Below are positions 10,324-19,114 of a stretch of DNA of 64,000 nt, piece by piece. The notes under the pieces are model-generated. The model worked only from the letters and a program-made list of their open reading frames with translations. It was not told the origin of the DNA and made no database searches. Each line of letters opens with the position of its first letter. The first letter of the stretch is position 1. The translations under genes were made by a program, and so were the position numbers. Source of the DNA: Mycolicibacterium thermoresistibile (lineage in GTDB: Bacteria; Actinomycetota; Actinomycetes; Mycobacteriales; Mycobacteriaceae); NCBI RefSeq assembly GCF_900187065.1, contig NZ_LT906483.1:2604001-2668000 (forward strand), read 5' to 3'.

Positions 10324-11303
10324 TGAGTGGTGGACTTCGGATCTGGCGTGGATTCACGCATTGCGATCAACGAGTCATGTTGAACGTTATGCGATTTGGT
10401 GTTGTTTGGCAAGCGCTGCAGCGGCGTGTTTCTTCTCGATGACGATCCGTAGTTCGTCCATGGACACATCGGAGAGGTAGCGGCGGGTGACCTGCCATTC
10501 GTCGTGGGCTTCGATGACTACCGCGGTGGCCAGCCGCAGAAACGCCGCCGGGTTGGGGAAGATCTCCACGACATCGGCACGACGCTTAATCTCCTTGTTC
10601 AACCGTTCGATCGGGTTGTTCGACCAGATTTTCTGCCAATGGGCCCGCGGGAACGCGGTGAACGCCAGCACGTCGGTCTTGGCTTCGCCCATCATGGCGG
10701 CGACCTTCGGAAAAGAGCCGGCCAGCGTGTCAGCGACGCGGTCCCACTGCGCGGCGACCTCGTCGGGGTCGGTGTGGGCGAAGATCGTCTTGACCGCCGC
10801 GGTCACCGCCGGGGCATGCTTGGCCGCGACCGCGGTGTGCAGATTACGCATGAAATGCACCCGGCAGCGCTGCCACGACGAGTTCGTGAACTGTTGCGCC
10901 ACAGCGGCTTTCAAACCAGCGTGCGCATCGGAGACGACCAGATGCACCCCGGACAGCCCACGCGCTTTCAGCGAGGCTAAAAACTCGCGCCAGAACTCGA
11001 AGGACTCGCTGTCGCCGACGGCGGTGCCCAAGACTTCGCGGGTGCCGTCGATGGATACCCCGGTGGCCACCACCAGGGCCTGAGAGACCACGTGCGCCCC
11101 GACGCGGACCTTGCAGAACGTCGCATCGCAAAACACGTACGGGAACTGCGTATGGGCCAAGCTGCGGATGCGAAACGCCTCGATCTCCTCATCGAGGCCC
11201 GCACAGATCCGCGACACCTCCGACTTGGACACCCCGGAGCCCACGCCCATGGCGGTGACCAGGTCATCGACACTGCGGGTCGACACACCGTGCACAGAGC
11301 AAT
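10324..11303 (-). mobile_element. IS256-family element, truncated remnant
   Basis: This segment contains the 3' two thirds of an IS256-family (IS1081-like) transposase. Its 5' end stops exactly where the second IS256 element begins at about 11304. The distal end lies somewhere in 10324-10386; I could not define a terminal repeat there. No matching 5' half is visible beyond the inserted element, so the insertion was accompanied or followed by a deletion. Confidence 0.65.
10387..11295 (-). pseudogene. IS256-family (IS1081-like) transposase, 5'-truncated
   Basis: A 302-aa open frame against about 410 aa for complete IS1081-type transposases; about 110 N-terminal residues are missing. It begins at the conserved GVSTR segment. 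The DDE residues survive: Asp in VFCDATFCKV, Asp in VVSDAHAGL and Glu in NPIERLNKE, with the IS256 signature CRVHFMRNLH between them. The GTG given as start is simply the first start codon after the break. Without its DNA-binding N-terminus the protein is unlikely to be active. Confidence 0.8.
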
Positions 11304-11305
11304 GA

Positions 11306-11323
11306 TCAGAACCTGTGGATGAG
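11306..11323 (+). repeat. Left terminal inverted repeat of the IS256 element
   Basis: Contains ACCTGTGGAT, the 10-bp core shared with the right end. Confidence 0.6.
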
Positions 11324-11431
11324 CCTCGGGGTGGGGGCGTGAAAGTGGGCGCACCTTCCCGAGGATGATCTGAATGTCAGTAGGTCCGATCATGAGCCGG
11401 CGTTGGCGCGCTGGTTCGGGAAGGTACGCCC

Positions 11432-12748
11432 ATGCTCACCGTAGTTCACGACGCCGAGGACGCCAACGACAGCGACACTCCCGGTCGCTCGTTGTTGGAT
11501 GAGATCGTCCGCGACGGGGCGCGACAGATGCTGGCCGCCGCGTTGCAGGCCGAGGTCGCCGCCTACGTGGCCCAGTACGCCGACCAGCTCGATGAGAACG
11601 GCCACCGCCTGGTGGTGCGCAACGGCTACCACCAGCCCCGCGAGGTGTTGACCGCAGCCGGTGCGGTGCAGGTGAAAGCGCCGCGAGTCAACGACAAACG
11701 TGTCGACCCCGACACTGGTGAGCGGAAACGGTTTTCCTCGGCGATCCTGCCGGCGTGGGCGCGCAAGTCTCCGCAGATGAGCGAGGTGCTGCCGCTTTTG
11801 TATCTGCACGGGCTGTCGACCAGTGATTTCGGGCCGGCCCTGGAGCAGTTCCTGGGTTCGGGTGCGGGGTTGTCGGCCACCACGATCACCCGGCTCACGG
11901 CGCAGTGGCAGGACGAGGCCCGCGCGTTTGCGGCCCGGGACCTGTCCGGCACCGACTACGTCTACCTGTGGGTCGACGGTATCCACCTCAAGGTCCGCCT
12001 GGACCAGGAAAAACTCTGTTTGCTGGTGATGCTGGGTGTGCGCGCTGACGGCCGCAAAGAGCTGGTGGCGATCACCGACGGCTACCGGGAATCGACCGAG
12101 TCGTGGGCTGATCTGCTGCGCGACTGTAAACGACGCGGCATGACCGCCCCAGTGCTCGCGGTCGGCGATGGCGCTTTGGGGTTTTGGAACGCGGTGCGCG
12201 AAGTGTTCCCGGCCACCCGTGAGCAGCGGTGCTGGTTTCACAAGCAAGCCAATGTCCTTGCCGCGCTGCCGAAATCAGCACACCCGTCGGCGTTGGCAGC
12301 GCTCAAAGAGATCTACAACGCCGAGGATATCGACAAAGCCCAGGTCGCGGTCAAAGCCTTCGAGGTCGACTTCGGCGCCAAATATCCCAAGGCGGTCGCC
12401 AAGATCACCGACGATCTGGACACCCTGCTGGAATTCTACCGCTATCCCGCCGAGCACTGGATCCACCTACGCACCACGAATCCGATCGAAAGCACCTTCG
12501 CCACAGTGCGTTTGCGCACCAAAGTCACCAAAGGTCCGGGGTCACGAGCAGCTGGTCTGGCCATGGCCTACAAGCTCATCGACGCCGCCGCGGCCCGCTG
12601 GCGCGCCGTCAACGCACCACACCTGGTCGCCCTGGTGCGCGCCGGCGCGGTCTTCCACAAGGGCAAACTGCTCGAACGCCCCACCGAGATCACCCCACCA
12701 ACCCCGCCCTCAGACGGCGATCAGCAAGCCGGAACGGAGGTCGCCTGA
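11432..12748 (+). CDS. IS256-family transposase (mutator type)
   Basis: A 438-aa full-length transposase. The DDE triad is recognisable: Asp in VYLWVDGIHLKV, Asp in LAVGDGALGFW, and Glu in TTNPIESTFATVR. The family's C/W-H segment EQRCWFHKQANVL is present, and an N-terminal region (RQMLAAALQAEVAAYV, VVRNGYHQPREV) should bind the terminal repeats. It cuts and copies the element through a circular intermediate in this family. It is only distantly related to the truncated IS1081-like transposase next to it, so the two elements belong to different IS256 subgroups. The start ATG has no strong Shine-Dalgarno. Confidence 0.9.
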   Translation: MLTVVHDAEDANDSDTPGRSLLDEIVRDGARQMLAAALQAEVAAYVAQYADQLDENGHRLVVRNGYHQPREVLTAAGAVQVKAPRVNDKRVDPDTGERKRFSSAILPAWARKSPQMSEVLPLLYLHGLSTSDFGPALEQFLGSGAGLSATTITRLTAQWQDEARAFAARDLSGTDYVYLWVDGIHLKVRLDQEKLCLLVMLGVRADGRKELVAITDGYRESTESWADLLRDCKRRGMTAPVLAVGDGALGFWNAVREVFPATREQRCWFHKQANVLAALPKSAHPSALAALKEIYNAEDIDKAQVAVKAFEVDFGAKYPKAVAKITDDLDTLLEFYRYPAEHWIHLRTTNPIESTFATVRLRTKVTKGPGSRAAGLAMAYKLIDAAAARWRAVNAPHLVALVRAGAVFHKGKLLERPTEITPPTPPSDGDQQAGTEVA

Positions 12749-12755
12749 AACACCC

Positions 12756-12772
12756 CGATCCACAGGTCTTGA
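12756..12772 (-). repeat. Right terminal inverted repeat of the IS256 element
   Basis: Reverse complement carries the same ACCTGTGGAT core as the left end, 24 nt after the transposase stop. Confidence 0.6.
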
Positions 12773-12920
12773 CAATTCCTCTTTCGGCATGCGGGCGGAC
12801 GCGAGCAGTTGTGTGGGACCAGGGATGCACTGTCGGTCATCGCTGCGAAGCCAGCCCTCCGTGTCGTCCGCTCCTCTGCCCGCACCTGAATGTATCGACC
12901 TTCGAAGAACTCTGTGATGG

Positions 12921-13363
12921 ATGAGATGGGGACCAACGACCGCCAGGACCGGAGGCGTGTTCATCAACGGAGACTTCGCACCCCAGGAAGATGCCGAGGA
13001 ATGGGTCGGAAAGTTGATCGACGGCATGGAGACGGCCATGGCCCACGCGGGCGTCCAGGTGCAGCGCGGGCCGATCCGTGTCCATGCCGGGGCCGTGTTC
13101 GTCGAACTGGACGGAGACGACTTCATGGCCCGAGACATCGACGCTGAAGGCGACCGGGCATCGGCCAGCCTGGAGCGAGTCCTCCCGAAGTTCGCGACGA
13201 TCGCCGCGCGCCGCGGTTGAGCGCAACGCTGGTTCTACTGGTCCACCGGTGATCCGGTCGGCATGGCGTACTTCGTGACACCCGAGGAGCTCGTCACCTC
13301 CAACGGCGTAGACGTCCGTGAACTCGGCACCGGCGAGCAGTGGTACGAGGCGCAACCCGACTG
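12921..13363 (+). pseudogene. Small protein of unknown function interrupted by an in-frame TGA
   Basis: The frame from 12921 encodes a coherent acidic protein (GDFAPQEDAEEWVGKLIDGM, then RVHAGAVFVELDGDDFMARD) up to a TGA at 13218-13220. The same frame continues after the stop for 47 sense codons, also coherent: AQRWFYWSTGDPVG, then MAYFVTPEELVTSNGVDVRE and GEQWYEAQPD. Together they look like one protein of about 145 aa with a nonsense mutation. A separate short gene starting at ATG 13263 is less likely. The N-terminus is also unclear, since GTG at about 12957 could be the start. The gene lies just beyond the IS elements. Function unknown. Confidence 0.5.
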
Positions 13364-13411
13364 ATGTCAGACCCCGGACAATGAATAGAACAAGGGCGGC
13401 GGGAAGGAAGC

Positions 13412-13436
13412 GCGGCGGCTAAGCGGCTGCCGCCGC
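13412..13436. terminator. GC-rich hairpin between convergent genes
   Basis: An 8-bp perfect stem (GCGGCGGC and GCCGCCGC) with a 9-nt loop lies between the broken small gene and the end of the flavin reductase gene. It has no U-tract, as is common for mycobacterial terminators. Confidence 0.5.
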
Positions 13437-13495
13437 TCCTCGACCACCACCGACCGTTCAAGACATCGCCACGAAACGTCCTGTCCGACCTCGGT

Positions 13496-14008
13496 TCACG
13501 TCACGATGTCGCTGAGGCTGCGGAATCCGCCCGAATGGAAGATCAACGGCTCACCACCGCGCGCTGCGTACCGCTCGATCTGGCCGATCAACATGATGTG
13601 ATCGCCCACCTCGACGGTGCGCATGTTCCGGCACTCAAAGTGTGCGATCACACCGCTGAGCACCGGAAGTCCGCCGATCCCGGTGCCGAACTCGATTCCG
13701 GCGAACTTGTCCGGTGCGGGGGTGGAGAACTGGCGCGCGATGTGTGCGTGTGACGAGTCGAGAACATGCACGGCGAAATGGGACGCCGCGATGAACGCTG
13801 GTGCGCTCGGCGCCTCGCGCCGGACGCACCACGACACCAGAGGCGGATCCAGCGAGACCGCGGAGAAGGAGTTCACCGTCATGCCGACCGGCTTGCCGTC
13901 CCCGCTACGGGCAGTCACAACGTTGACGCCCGTTGCGAACTGACCGAGTGCCCTTCGGAGGTCGCGGAAATCGAACGTGGCTTCACGCACTGATTCATCT
14001 GTGTGCAC
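13496..14008 (-). CDS. Flavin reductase, small component of a two-component monooxygenase (StyB/HsaB-type)
   Basis: A 170-aa flavin-reductase-domain protein. The family pattern is clear: LGQFATGVNVVTA near 21-33, GMTVNSFSAVSLDPPLVSWCV near 42-62, and the late GDHIMLIGQIE segment with a His for flavin binding. It uses NAD(P)H to reduce free FAD or FMN for the oxygenase encoded just upstream (gap 57 nt). The start is GTG at 14008 with a moderate AAGAAG upstream. It is the last gene of the styA-like unit, and the hairpin at 13412 lies beyond it. Confidence 0.85.
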   Translation of the reverse strand: MHTDESVREATFDFRDLRRALGQFATGVNVVTARSGDGKPVGMTVNSFSAVSLDPPLVSWCVRREAPSAPAFIAASHFAVHVLDSSHAHIARQFSTPAPDKFAGIEFGTGIGGLPVLSGVIAHFECRNMRTVEVGDHIMLIGQIERYAARGGEPLIFHSGGFRSLSDIVT

Positions 14009-14065
14009 GGTAAGCGCTTCTTTCAGTCGGCGAGGAAGGCGAGGCTGACGCGACTTGCGGGCTGG

Positions 14066-15313
14066 TCATGAACTCGGCTGCATGACGCTTGCCAGGTACG
14101 CCTCGGCGTCCGCGGGATCCATGTACCAGGAGAAGAAGTCCTCGGGGTTGACGATCGCATTGGCGAACCGACGTCCGATCTCCGGGTGTTCCATGGCGGC
14201 GATATGCAATTGGATGGCATGTGGCGCCGGCGGTTCGAGCATCGCGCTCGTCCACCTCGTCGAGTACTGCGCGAACTCCCAGTAGCGCTCGAACGTGCGT
14301 TGCTTGAACTCTCGATCGAACGGCCGCCCATCCTGAGCACAGATCGAGTCCAGATAGGTGGCGGCGCACCTGCTCGCGTTGTTTGAGCCCTGACCGGTCA
14401 ACGGGTCGTTCAGCACGACGACATCCGCCATACCCAGCACCTCTGCCCCCGACGGCAGAACAGCGACGGGATGCCGGACAGTCGGTGGGAAGCGGCCCGA
14501 CAGGATCCCCAATTCATCGGTGAGGCTGATGTTCTCACACCGTTCGGCCTCCCACGGGAAGAAATCCTTGAGAATTCTCATCGAGATGTCCAAATGCTGT
14601 TCAGGGGTTCCGGCTTCGCCCCAGCAGTCCATCGGGCCGCCGATGATCCCCTCGAACACCATGATTTCGCACGGTCCGCTCAACGTGAGCGCGGGGAAGC
14701 AGAAGAACTCCCCGATCCCGGGTACGACGCTGTAGCAGATCGCCGAGTACTCCGGCCGCGGCACCATGCCGTCTACATATGTGAGAGCGAGCGCACGCTG
14801 CGGCACGCGATACCTCGACCGGGCATCGTCACGCGTGAACAACTTCGCGATCTCGCCCTTTCCCGCCGCCACAATCACCAATTCCGATTGTCTGGCGTAT
14901 TCCTCGAGATCGTCGACGTCCGCCTCACGGACGATGAACTCACCGCCTCGTCGAATGAACTCTGCGATGAACCGCGGCATCTTGACTCGCTGATCGACGG
15001 ATTGGCCGACGGCGTCGAGACGGGAGGCCCACCGCACAGGCATCATCTCGCCGCTGCCCGGAGGGGCGGCGATGGTCATCGAGACACCTTCGATGGGCGG
15101 GACCTCCGTATCCCAGAGATTCAGTCCGAGCCCCCTCTCCAAGCTCAGCGCGGGGGCGCCCATCGCCTGACTCGACGCTACTCGGCTCGCGGCGATCTCC
15201 TCAGGGGTGCGGTCGCTGACGACGCGGACGTCGTATCCATGTGCCAGTAGCCCGATGGCCAACTGCAGCCCGGACTGGCCGGCACCGACAATCGTGATGC
15301 TCCTCTTCGCCAT
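14066..15313 (-). CDS. FAD-dependent monooxygenase, styrene/indole monooxygenase (StyA) family
   Basis: A 415-aa oxygenase component. It has the N-terminal FAD-binding motif IVGAGQSGLQLAIGL (GxGxxG, residues 7-21) and the StyA-type segment ELVIVAAGKGEIAKLF in the middle. The late FAD pyrophosphate/isoalloxazine segment GMADVVVLNDPLTGQGSNNAS matches the DPVLGQGANMAS motif of StyA. Such enzymes use reduced FAD from a partner reductase to epoxidise vinyl side chains or indole, or to sulfoxidise. I chose ATG 15313 because GGAGGG lies 5 nt upstream. Its promoter region contains one of the AraC-type direct repeats. Substrate unknown. Confidence 0.85.
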   Translation of the reverse strand: MAKRSITIVGAGQSGLQLAIGLLAHGYDVRVVSDRTPEEIAASRVASSQAMGAPALSLERGLGLNLWDTEVPPIEGVSMTIAAPPGSGEMMPVRWASRLDAVGQSVDQRVKMPRFIAEFIRRGGEFIVREADVDDLEEYARQSELVIVAAGKGEIAKLFTRDDARSRYRVPQRALALTYVDGMVPRPEYSAICYSVVPGIGEFFCFPALTLSGPCEIMVFEGIIGGPMDCWGEAGTPEQHLDISMRILKDFFPWEAERCENISLTDELGILSGRFPPTVRHPVAVLPSGAEVLGMADVVVLNDPLTGQGSNNASRCAATYLDSICAQDGRPFDREFKQRTFERYWEFAQYSTRWTSAMLEPPAPHAIQLHIAAMEHPEIGRRFANAIVNPEDFFSWYMDPADAEAYLASVMQPSS

Positions 15314-15484
15314 GATCCCTCCGTCGTGATGATTCGCGCGCACCCGATGCTTTCGCATGGCCACATCGGCTCGTACCGCACAACCGGCCCGGCGCATGTT
15401 TGGTGATCGGCCGATTCACAATTCAGTCGGACAGACCGATTCGTGAATTTCGAGGTAATGCTAAAGGCGCAAAAGCATTCGCTA

Positions 15485-15511
15485 CTATCCGTACAACGTC
15501 GCCGCTATCCG
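15485..15511 (-). promoter_or_regulatory. Direct-repeat operator A (putative AraC-type site) upstream of the styA-like gene
   Basis: Two CTATCCG half-sites on the plus strand (15485-15491 and 15505-15511) start exactly 20 bp apart. The spacer keeps the CnACG pattern seen in sites B and D. On the minus strand, the direction of styA, a weak -35 (TTAGCA, 15459-15464) lies 20 nt downstream, the same distance as at sites B and C. It lies 171 bp before the styA start. Confidence 0.6.
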
Positions 15512-15540
15512 TCTTCGACCGGTGAATTCTGCGACCGCGA

Positions 15541-16425
15541 TCAGCCGCGCAGTTTCCGGACGAAATCAGCGATCGCCGCCCCGATCTCGTCGGGGCTGTC
15601 CTCTTGAATGTAGTGCCTGCCGGCGACGGTGATTTCGGTCTGATTCGGCCAGCTCCGGACGAAATCACGGACACGACCGCGCACGATGGCGCCCGGTTCG
15701 GCGTTCACGAACAGCTTGGGAACGTCGCCTTCTGCCAACCACACGGCGTAATCGGCGACAATCGCCGCCACGTCGGCGGGCTCCCCATCGATCGGGACAT
15801 TGCGTGGCCATGTCAATGTGGGCCGCCGGCCCTCGCCGCGATCGCGGAACGGCTCGCGGTAGTGCGCCATCTCCTCGTCGCTGAGCGTGCGGTGGACTCC
15901 CCGCGGCAGCATGGCTTCCACGAAAATGTTCTCTTCCAACACCATGCGCTCCCCCTCGGGGGTACGAAGGCCCTGGAACACCGATCTTGCCGGGTCTTCC
16001 CAATCTGCCCATGTCAGCGGCGTGACGATGGATTCCATGTGCGCGATGCCCTGCACGCGGTCGCGGTGGTGATTGGCCCAGTCGAAGCCGAGGACCGAGC
16101 CCCAGTCGTGTAGTACCAGCACCACCCGGTCACCGAGCTCGAGCTCCTCCCATAAAGCGAACAGATAGTCCCGGTGCTCGCCGTAGTGATATCGGTCAGG
16201 GCCCGATGGTGAGAGCTTCTCGGATCCGCCCATCCCGATCAGGTCGCATGCGACGAGACGTCCTAGGCCCTCCAGATGCGGTAAGACGTTGCGCCACAGG
16301 TACGAGGACGTCGGGTTTCCGTGCTGAAACACGATGGCGTCGCCTTCACCCTCGTCGATGTAGGCCATTCTCTTGTTCTTGATCTCTCGGAATCGCGGTT
16401 CCCCGTATGGTTTCGATCCCGGCAT
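15541..16425 (-). CDS. dhaA: Haloalkane dehalogenase (HLD-II, LinB/DhaA-like)
   Basis: A 294-aa alpha/beta-hydrolase that cleaves carbon-halogen bonds to alcohol plus halide. The full catalytic pentad is in place with LinB-like numbering: nucleophile Asp107 in HDWG, halide-stabilising Asn37 in QHGNP and Trp108, catalytic acid Glu131 in HMESIV, and His271 in GRHYIQED. LinB has the same residues one position later, so this is a true dehalogenase and not an epoxide hydrolase. The ATG at 16425 follows GGAGG at about 9 nt; a start at 16491 would add 22 residues. It lies 90 nt after mceF on the same strand and is probably the last gene of the mce operon. The halogenated substrate is unknown. Confidence 0.9.
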   Translation of the reverse strand: MPGSKPYGEPRFREIKNKRMAYIDEGEGDAIVFQHGNPTSSYLWRNVLPHLEGLGRLVACDLIGMGGSEKLSPSGPDRYHYGEHRDYLFALWEELELGDRVVLVLHDWGSVLGFDWANHHRDRVQGIAHMESIVTPLTWADWEDPARSVFQGLRTPEGERMVLEENIFVEAMLPRGVHRTLSDEEMAHYREPFRDRGEGRRPTLTWPRNVPIDGEPADVAAIVADYAVWLAEGDVPKLFVNAEPGAIVRGRVRDFVRSWPNQTEITVAGRHYIQEDSPDEIGAAIADFVRKLRG

Positions 16426-16515
16426 GGCATCCGCCTCCAATCCGAAAAGGGTCCGGACGGCGTGGATTCGACCGTCCGATAACGGCGTCATGGGCGACTC
16501 GCGATCGAGTGCGCA

Positions 16516-17982
16516 TCAGTTCCCCGGTGGAAGCATCAGGTCTTGCCACGTCGCCGGACTCCCGCCGGACCGGCCGAGGTTGAAGTGCGTGTAGTGCTTT
16601 CCGTCGGGCCCGACGTAGGCGCCCGTCTCAGGGTCGTACTCTGCGATGGCGATCGGGGCTGCAACCGCCGGGGGCGCCTGATCGGGGCCACTCGACAGCG
16701 CCGGGTCCCCTGCTCTGGGCTGTGGCACGGCCTGTCCCGACAACGTCGCGTTCGGGTCGCCCTTCCAGTTGAGGCCATCGTTGAGCGGCACGTACTCCTC
16801 GTCGCTCTCGCACATCTCGACAGTGGGTGCGCGCTTGCCGGGCCGTTCTGCGCAGGGCAGGTTCCGCGCACCCCGCACGTTGAACATCGAGTCCTGAGGG
16901 ATTCGGCAGTACAGATAGCCGGGCGGGCGATCCGGATAGTCGACCTCGCTGGGCGGTCGCATCTGTCGGGCCGGTAGGTATCCGGTCGTGCATGGTGGCG
17001 GAAGGTTGAGATTCAGGTTGAACGATAGGTACAACCCTCGGTAATCCTGCCTGGTGTCGCGGTTCGCCAGCCCCGCACCCTGCAGAGCCTCGATTCCCGC
17101 TGGTAACAACACCAGGAGCTGCTCGAGGTTGGGCTGATAGACAAGCGCGACGTCAGCGATACTCACGAGGTTGGCCGCGAGGATGGGCAGACTCGGCAGC
17201 AGTCGGTCGAAGAGCTCTCGCGTTTCATCCAGTGCGGGCGGCCCCTCATCCAGGAGAGTTCGTATCGAACTGTCCTGTGCCTCCAGCTGTGCGGTGATAC
17301 TCGCCATGTTCGACGCCCACACTTGAATGGCGTCCGACGTGTCGATCTGACTGTCGAGAACTGGTGTGGAGTGATCGATCACAGCCGTCAGCGCGTCCAG
17401 GTGGGCGCGGGCGTCGCTCGCCAACTCGGTGCTGAACCGCACGATGCGTGACAGTTCTGCGCCGAGTCCCCCGACGGCGGTGAAGGACTCGTCGATCACC
17501 GTCTTCAGATTGTCGTGGGGAATCGCCTGCAACCCCGTGTTCGCCGCCCGCAACACCGTGTTGATGTCTGCCGGCACCGATGCCCGGTGGAGCGGGATCA
17601 CATCGCCGTCCCGCAGATGAGGTTCGCCACCGCTGCGCGGAACAAGGTCCACAAACTGCTCCCCTGCCGCGGTATGGCTGTGCACGATGGCATCGAGGTC
17701 CGCCGGGATCTTCGTGTCGGACCGCAGCGACATGACCGCGTCGACTCCCACGGTGGTCAGACGCACGGCTTCGACCCGGCCTACCTCGGTCCCGCGGTAC
17801 GTCACATTGCTGTTCGGATACAGCCCGGCCGCGACCGGCAGGTTCACGGTGACCCGATACTGCCCGATGCCGAACAACGTGCTCGGCAGCCTGAGGTACA
17901 TGAACGTCATCATCCCGCCGGCGAACACGGTGATGACCGCGAAGAAGCCGAGTTGGATCCGGACCCGCTTGCTGAGATTCAT
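16516..17982 (-). CDS. mceF: Mce family protein, MceF position
   Basis: A 488-aa cell-envelope protein. It has an N-terminal membrane anchor (residues about 10-30), then one MCE domain with YRVTVNLPVAAGLYPNSNVTYRGTEVG-type sequence at about 42-70, a long helical region (about 130-300) and a Pro/Gly-rich C-terminal extension with several Cys. It forms part of the hexameric Mce tunnel that carries lipids or sterols across the periplasm to the YrbE permease. Sixth of six mce genes; it starts 1 nt after the mceE stop. The long C-terminal tail (340-488) is typical of F subunits. Confidence 0.9.
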   Translation of the reverse strand: MNLSKRVRIQLGFFAVITVFAGGMMTFMYLRLPSTLFGIGQYRVTVNLPVAAGLYPNSNVTYRGTEVGRVEAVRLTTVGVDAVMSLRSDTKIPADLDAIVHSHTAAGEQFVDLVPRSGGEPHLRDGDVIPLHRASVPADINTVLRAANTGLQAIPHDNLKTVIDESFTAVGGLGAELSRIVRFSTELASDARAHLDALTAVIDHSTPVLDSQIDTSDAIQVWASNMASITAQLEAQDSSIRTLLDEGPPALDETRELFDRLLPSLPILAANLVSIADVALVYQPNLEQLLVLLPAGIEALQGAGLANRDTRQDYRGLYLSFNLNLNLPPPCTTGYLPARQMRPPSEVDYPDRPPGYLYCRIPQDSMFNVRGARNLPCAERPGKRAPTVEMCESDEEYVPLNDGLNWKGDPNATLSGQAVPQPRAGDPALSSGPDQAPPAVAAPIAIAEYDPETGAYVGPDGKHYTHFNLGRSGGSPATWQDLMLPPGN

Positions 17983-17983
17983 G

Positions 17984-19114
17984 TCAAGGTCCCTGATTCC
18001 AGCGATACGGGGCGAGGAGGGGGTTGGCTGCGGTGTACGGGCTCGGCAGCTGTCCTATGGTGCGTCCCCACTGCATTTCGAGTTCGGTCAGGTCACCCTC
18101 CCAACGTGTGCCGGTGAACAATGCCGAATCCATTCGGCTCAACGTCAGGTCCGCGACCACCGTGATGTTCGCGTAGTCGCCCCGCATCCATTTCGTCAGC
18201 GTTTCCTTCGGGAAGGGAAACGTGGTGAACAAGCTCAGCGATCGTGTGAGAGCCGGGCCCGCATTCGCCAGTGACTCCAGCACCGGGCCCATATCCCTCA
18301 GCTCCTCAACCACCGCATCTCTGGTCTGATCGATCGTGTCGGCGGCCAGTTCGTTGAAAGTTCCCAATTCCTCGACGGCCTCGATGAGTTCCTCCCGTTC
18401 GCTGTTCAAGACGGCCAATGCCGCTGGAATGGTGTCGAGAGCCTTGTCGACCACCGGCCGCTGCGAGCTGAACTGCGCCACGAGCCGGTTGAGGGCCTCG
18501 GTGGCCGCGATGACGTCATCGGTTTGGTCGTTGATCCGGCTGGTGAACGTCTCCAGCCGGGACATCAGACTGCGCAACTCATCTTCTCGTCCGCCGAACG
18601 CGGTGCTGAGGGCCCTCGTGATGTCCTGGACCTGGCCGAGACCCCCACCGTTCAGCAGCAGCGAGACGGCCGCCAGGGTCTGCTCGGTCGAGGGATAGGC
18701 CCCGCCGGAGTCCAGCGGGATGAAGGCGCCGTCGCGCAGACTGCCCTGCGGAGGCTCATCGACGGGCGGCGCCAGTTCCACATGCAGCGAGCCCAGCAGG
18801 CTGGTCTGGCCCACTGTCACGGTGGAGTTCGCGGGCAGGTCCACGTCGCCGTTCAGCCTGATGGTGACCAGCGCATGCCATCCTTGCCGCTCGATCTTGG
18901 CGACAGTGCCGACATCGACGTCCCCGACGCGGACGCGAGAGTTCTGCTGGAGGTTGTTCACATCCGGCAGCTGGGCCTGGATGGTGAACGCATCCGCGCC
19001 TCTACCCTGCGTTCCGGGCAGCGGCACGGAGTTCAACCCCTGCCACCCACAGCCGGCGAGCAGGGCGGCACTCAGCACCACGAGCGCAAGCGCGCTGACC
19101 GTCGCGGAACGCAT
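17984..19114 (-). CDS. mceE: Mce family lipoprotein, MceE position
   Basis: A 376-aa Mce subunit with a lipoprotein signal: positively charged start, hydrophobic run SALALVVLSAALL and lipobox LAGC with Cys at about residue 21. This is the hallmark of the E subunit (LprK-like). The MCE domain follows (ADAFTIQAQLPDVNNLQQNSRVRVGDV-type, about residues 35-70), then the helical tunnel domain. The ATG at 19114 overlaps the mceD stop by one base (TGATG). It should be lipid-anchored on the outer face of the plasma membrane. Confidence 0.92.
   Translation of the reverse strand: MRSATVSALALVVLSAALLAGCGWQGLNSVPLPGTQGRGADAFTIQAQLPDVNNLQQNSRVRVGDVDVGTVAKIERQGWHALVTIRLNGDVDLPANSTVTVGQTSLLGSLHVELAPPVDEPPQGSLRDGAFIPLDSGGAYPSTEQTLAAVSLLLNGGGLGQVQDITRALSTAFGGREDELRSLMSRLETFTSRINDQTDDVIAATEALNRLVAQFSSQRPVVDKALDTIPAALAVLNSEREELIEAVEELGTFNELAADTIDQTRDAVVEELRDMGPVLESLANAGPALTRSLSLFTTFPFPKETLTKWMRGDYANITVVADLTLSRMDSALFTGTRWEGDLTELEMQWGRTIGQLPSPYTAANPLLAPYRWNQGP

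Larger units (their letters stand above)
11304..12773 (+). mobile_element. IS256-family insertion sequence, apparently complete
   Basis: A 1.47-kb element with one transposase gene and imperfect terminal inverted repeats. The left end reads TCAGAACCTGTGGATGAG from 11306. The right end, reverse-complemented from 12772, reads TCAAGACCTGTGGATCGG. About 14 of these 18 positions match. No 8-9-bp target duplication flanks it (only CAAT is shared), which agrees with a rearrangement after insertion into the other IS. Confidence 0.7.

Noticed and set aside
15541..16425. Epoxide hydrolase as alternative for the alpha/beta-hydrolase after mceF
   Set aside because: An epoxide hydrolase would fit the StyA-like epoxidase, but the HGNP Asn and the Trp after the nucleophile plus Glu131 are the haloalkane dehalogenase set, and the Tyr pair in the cap typical for epoxide hydrolases was not seen.
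16526..16977. A separate small gene within the C-terminal tail of mceF
   Set aside because: The mceF frame is continuous through this part with the Cys/Pro-rich tail expected for F subunits; the others are shadows.
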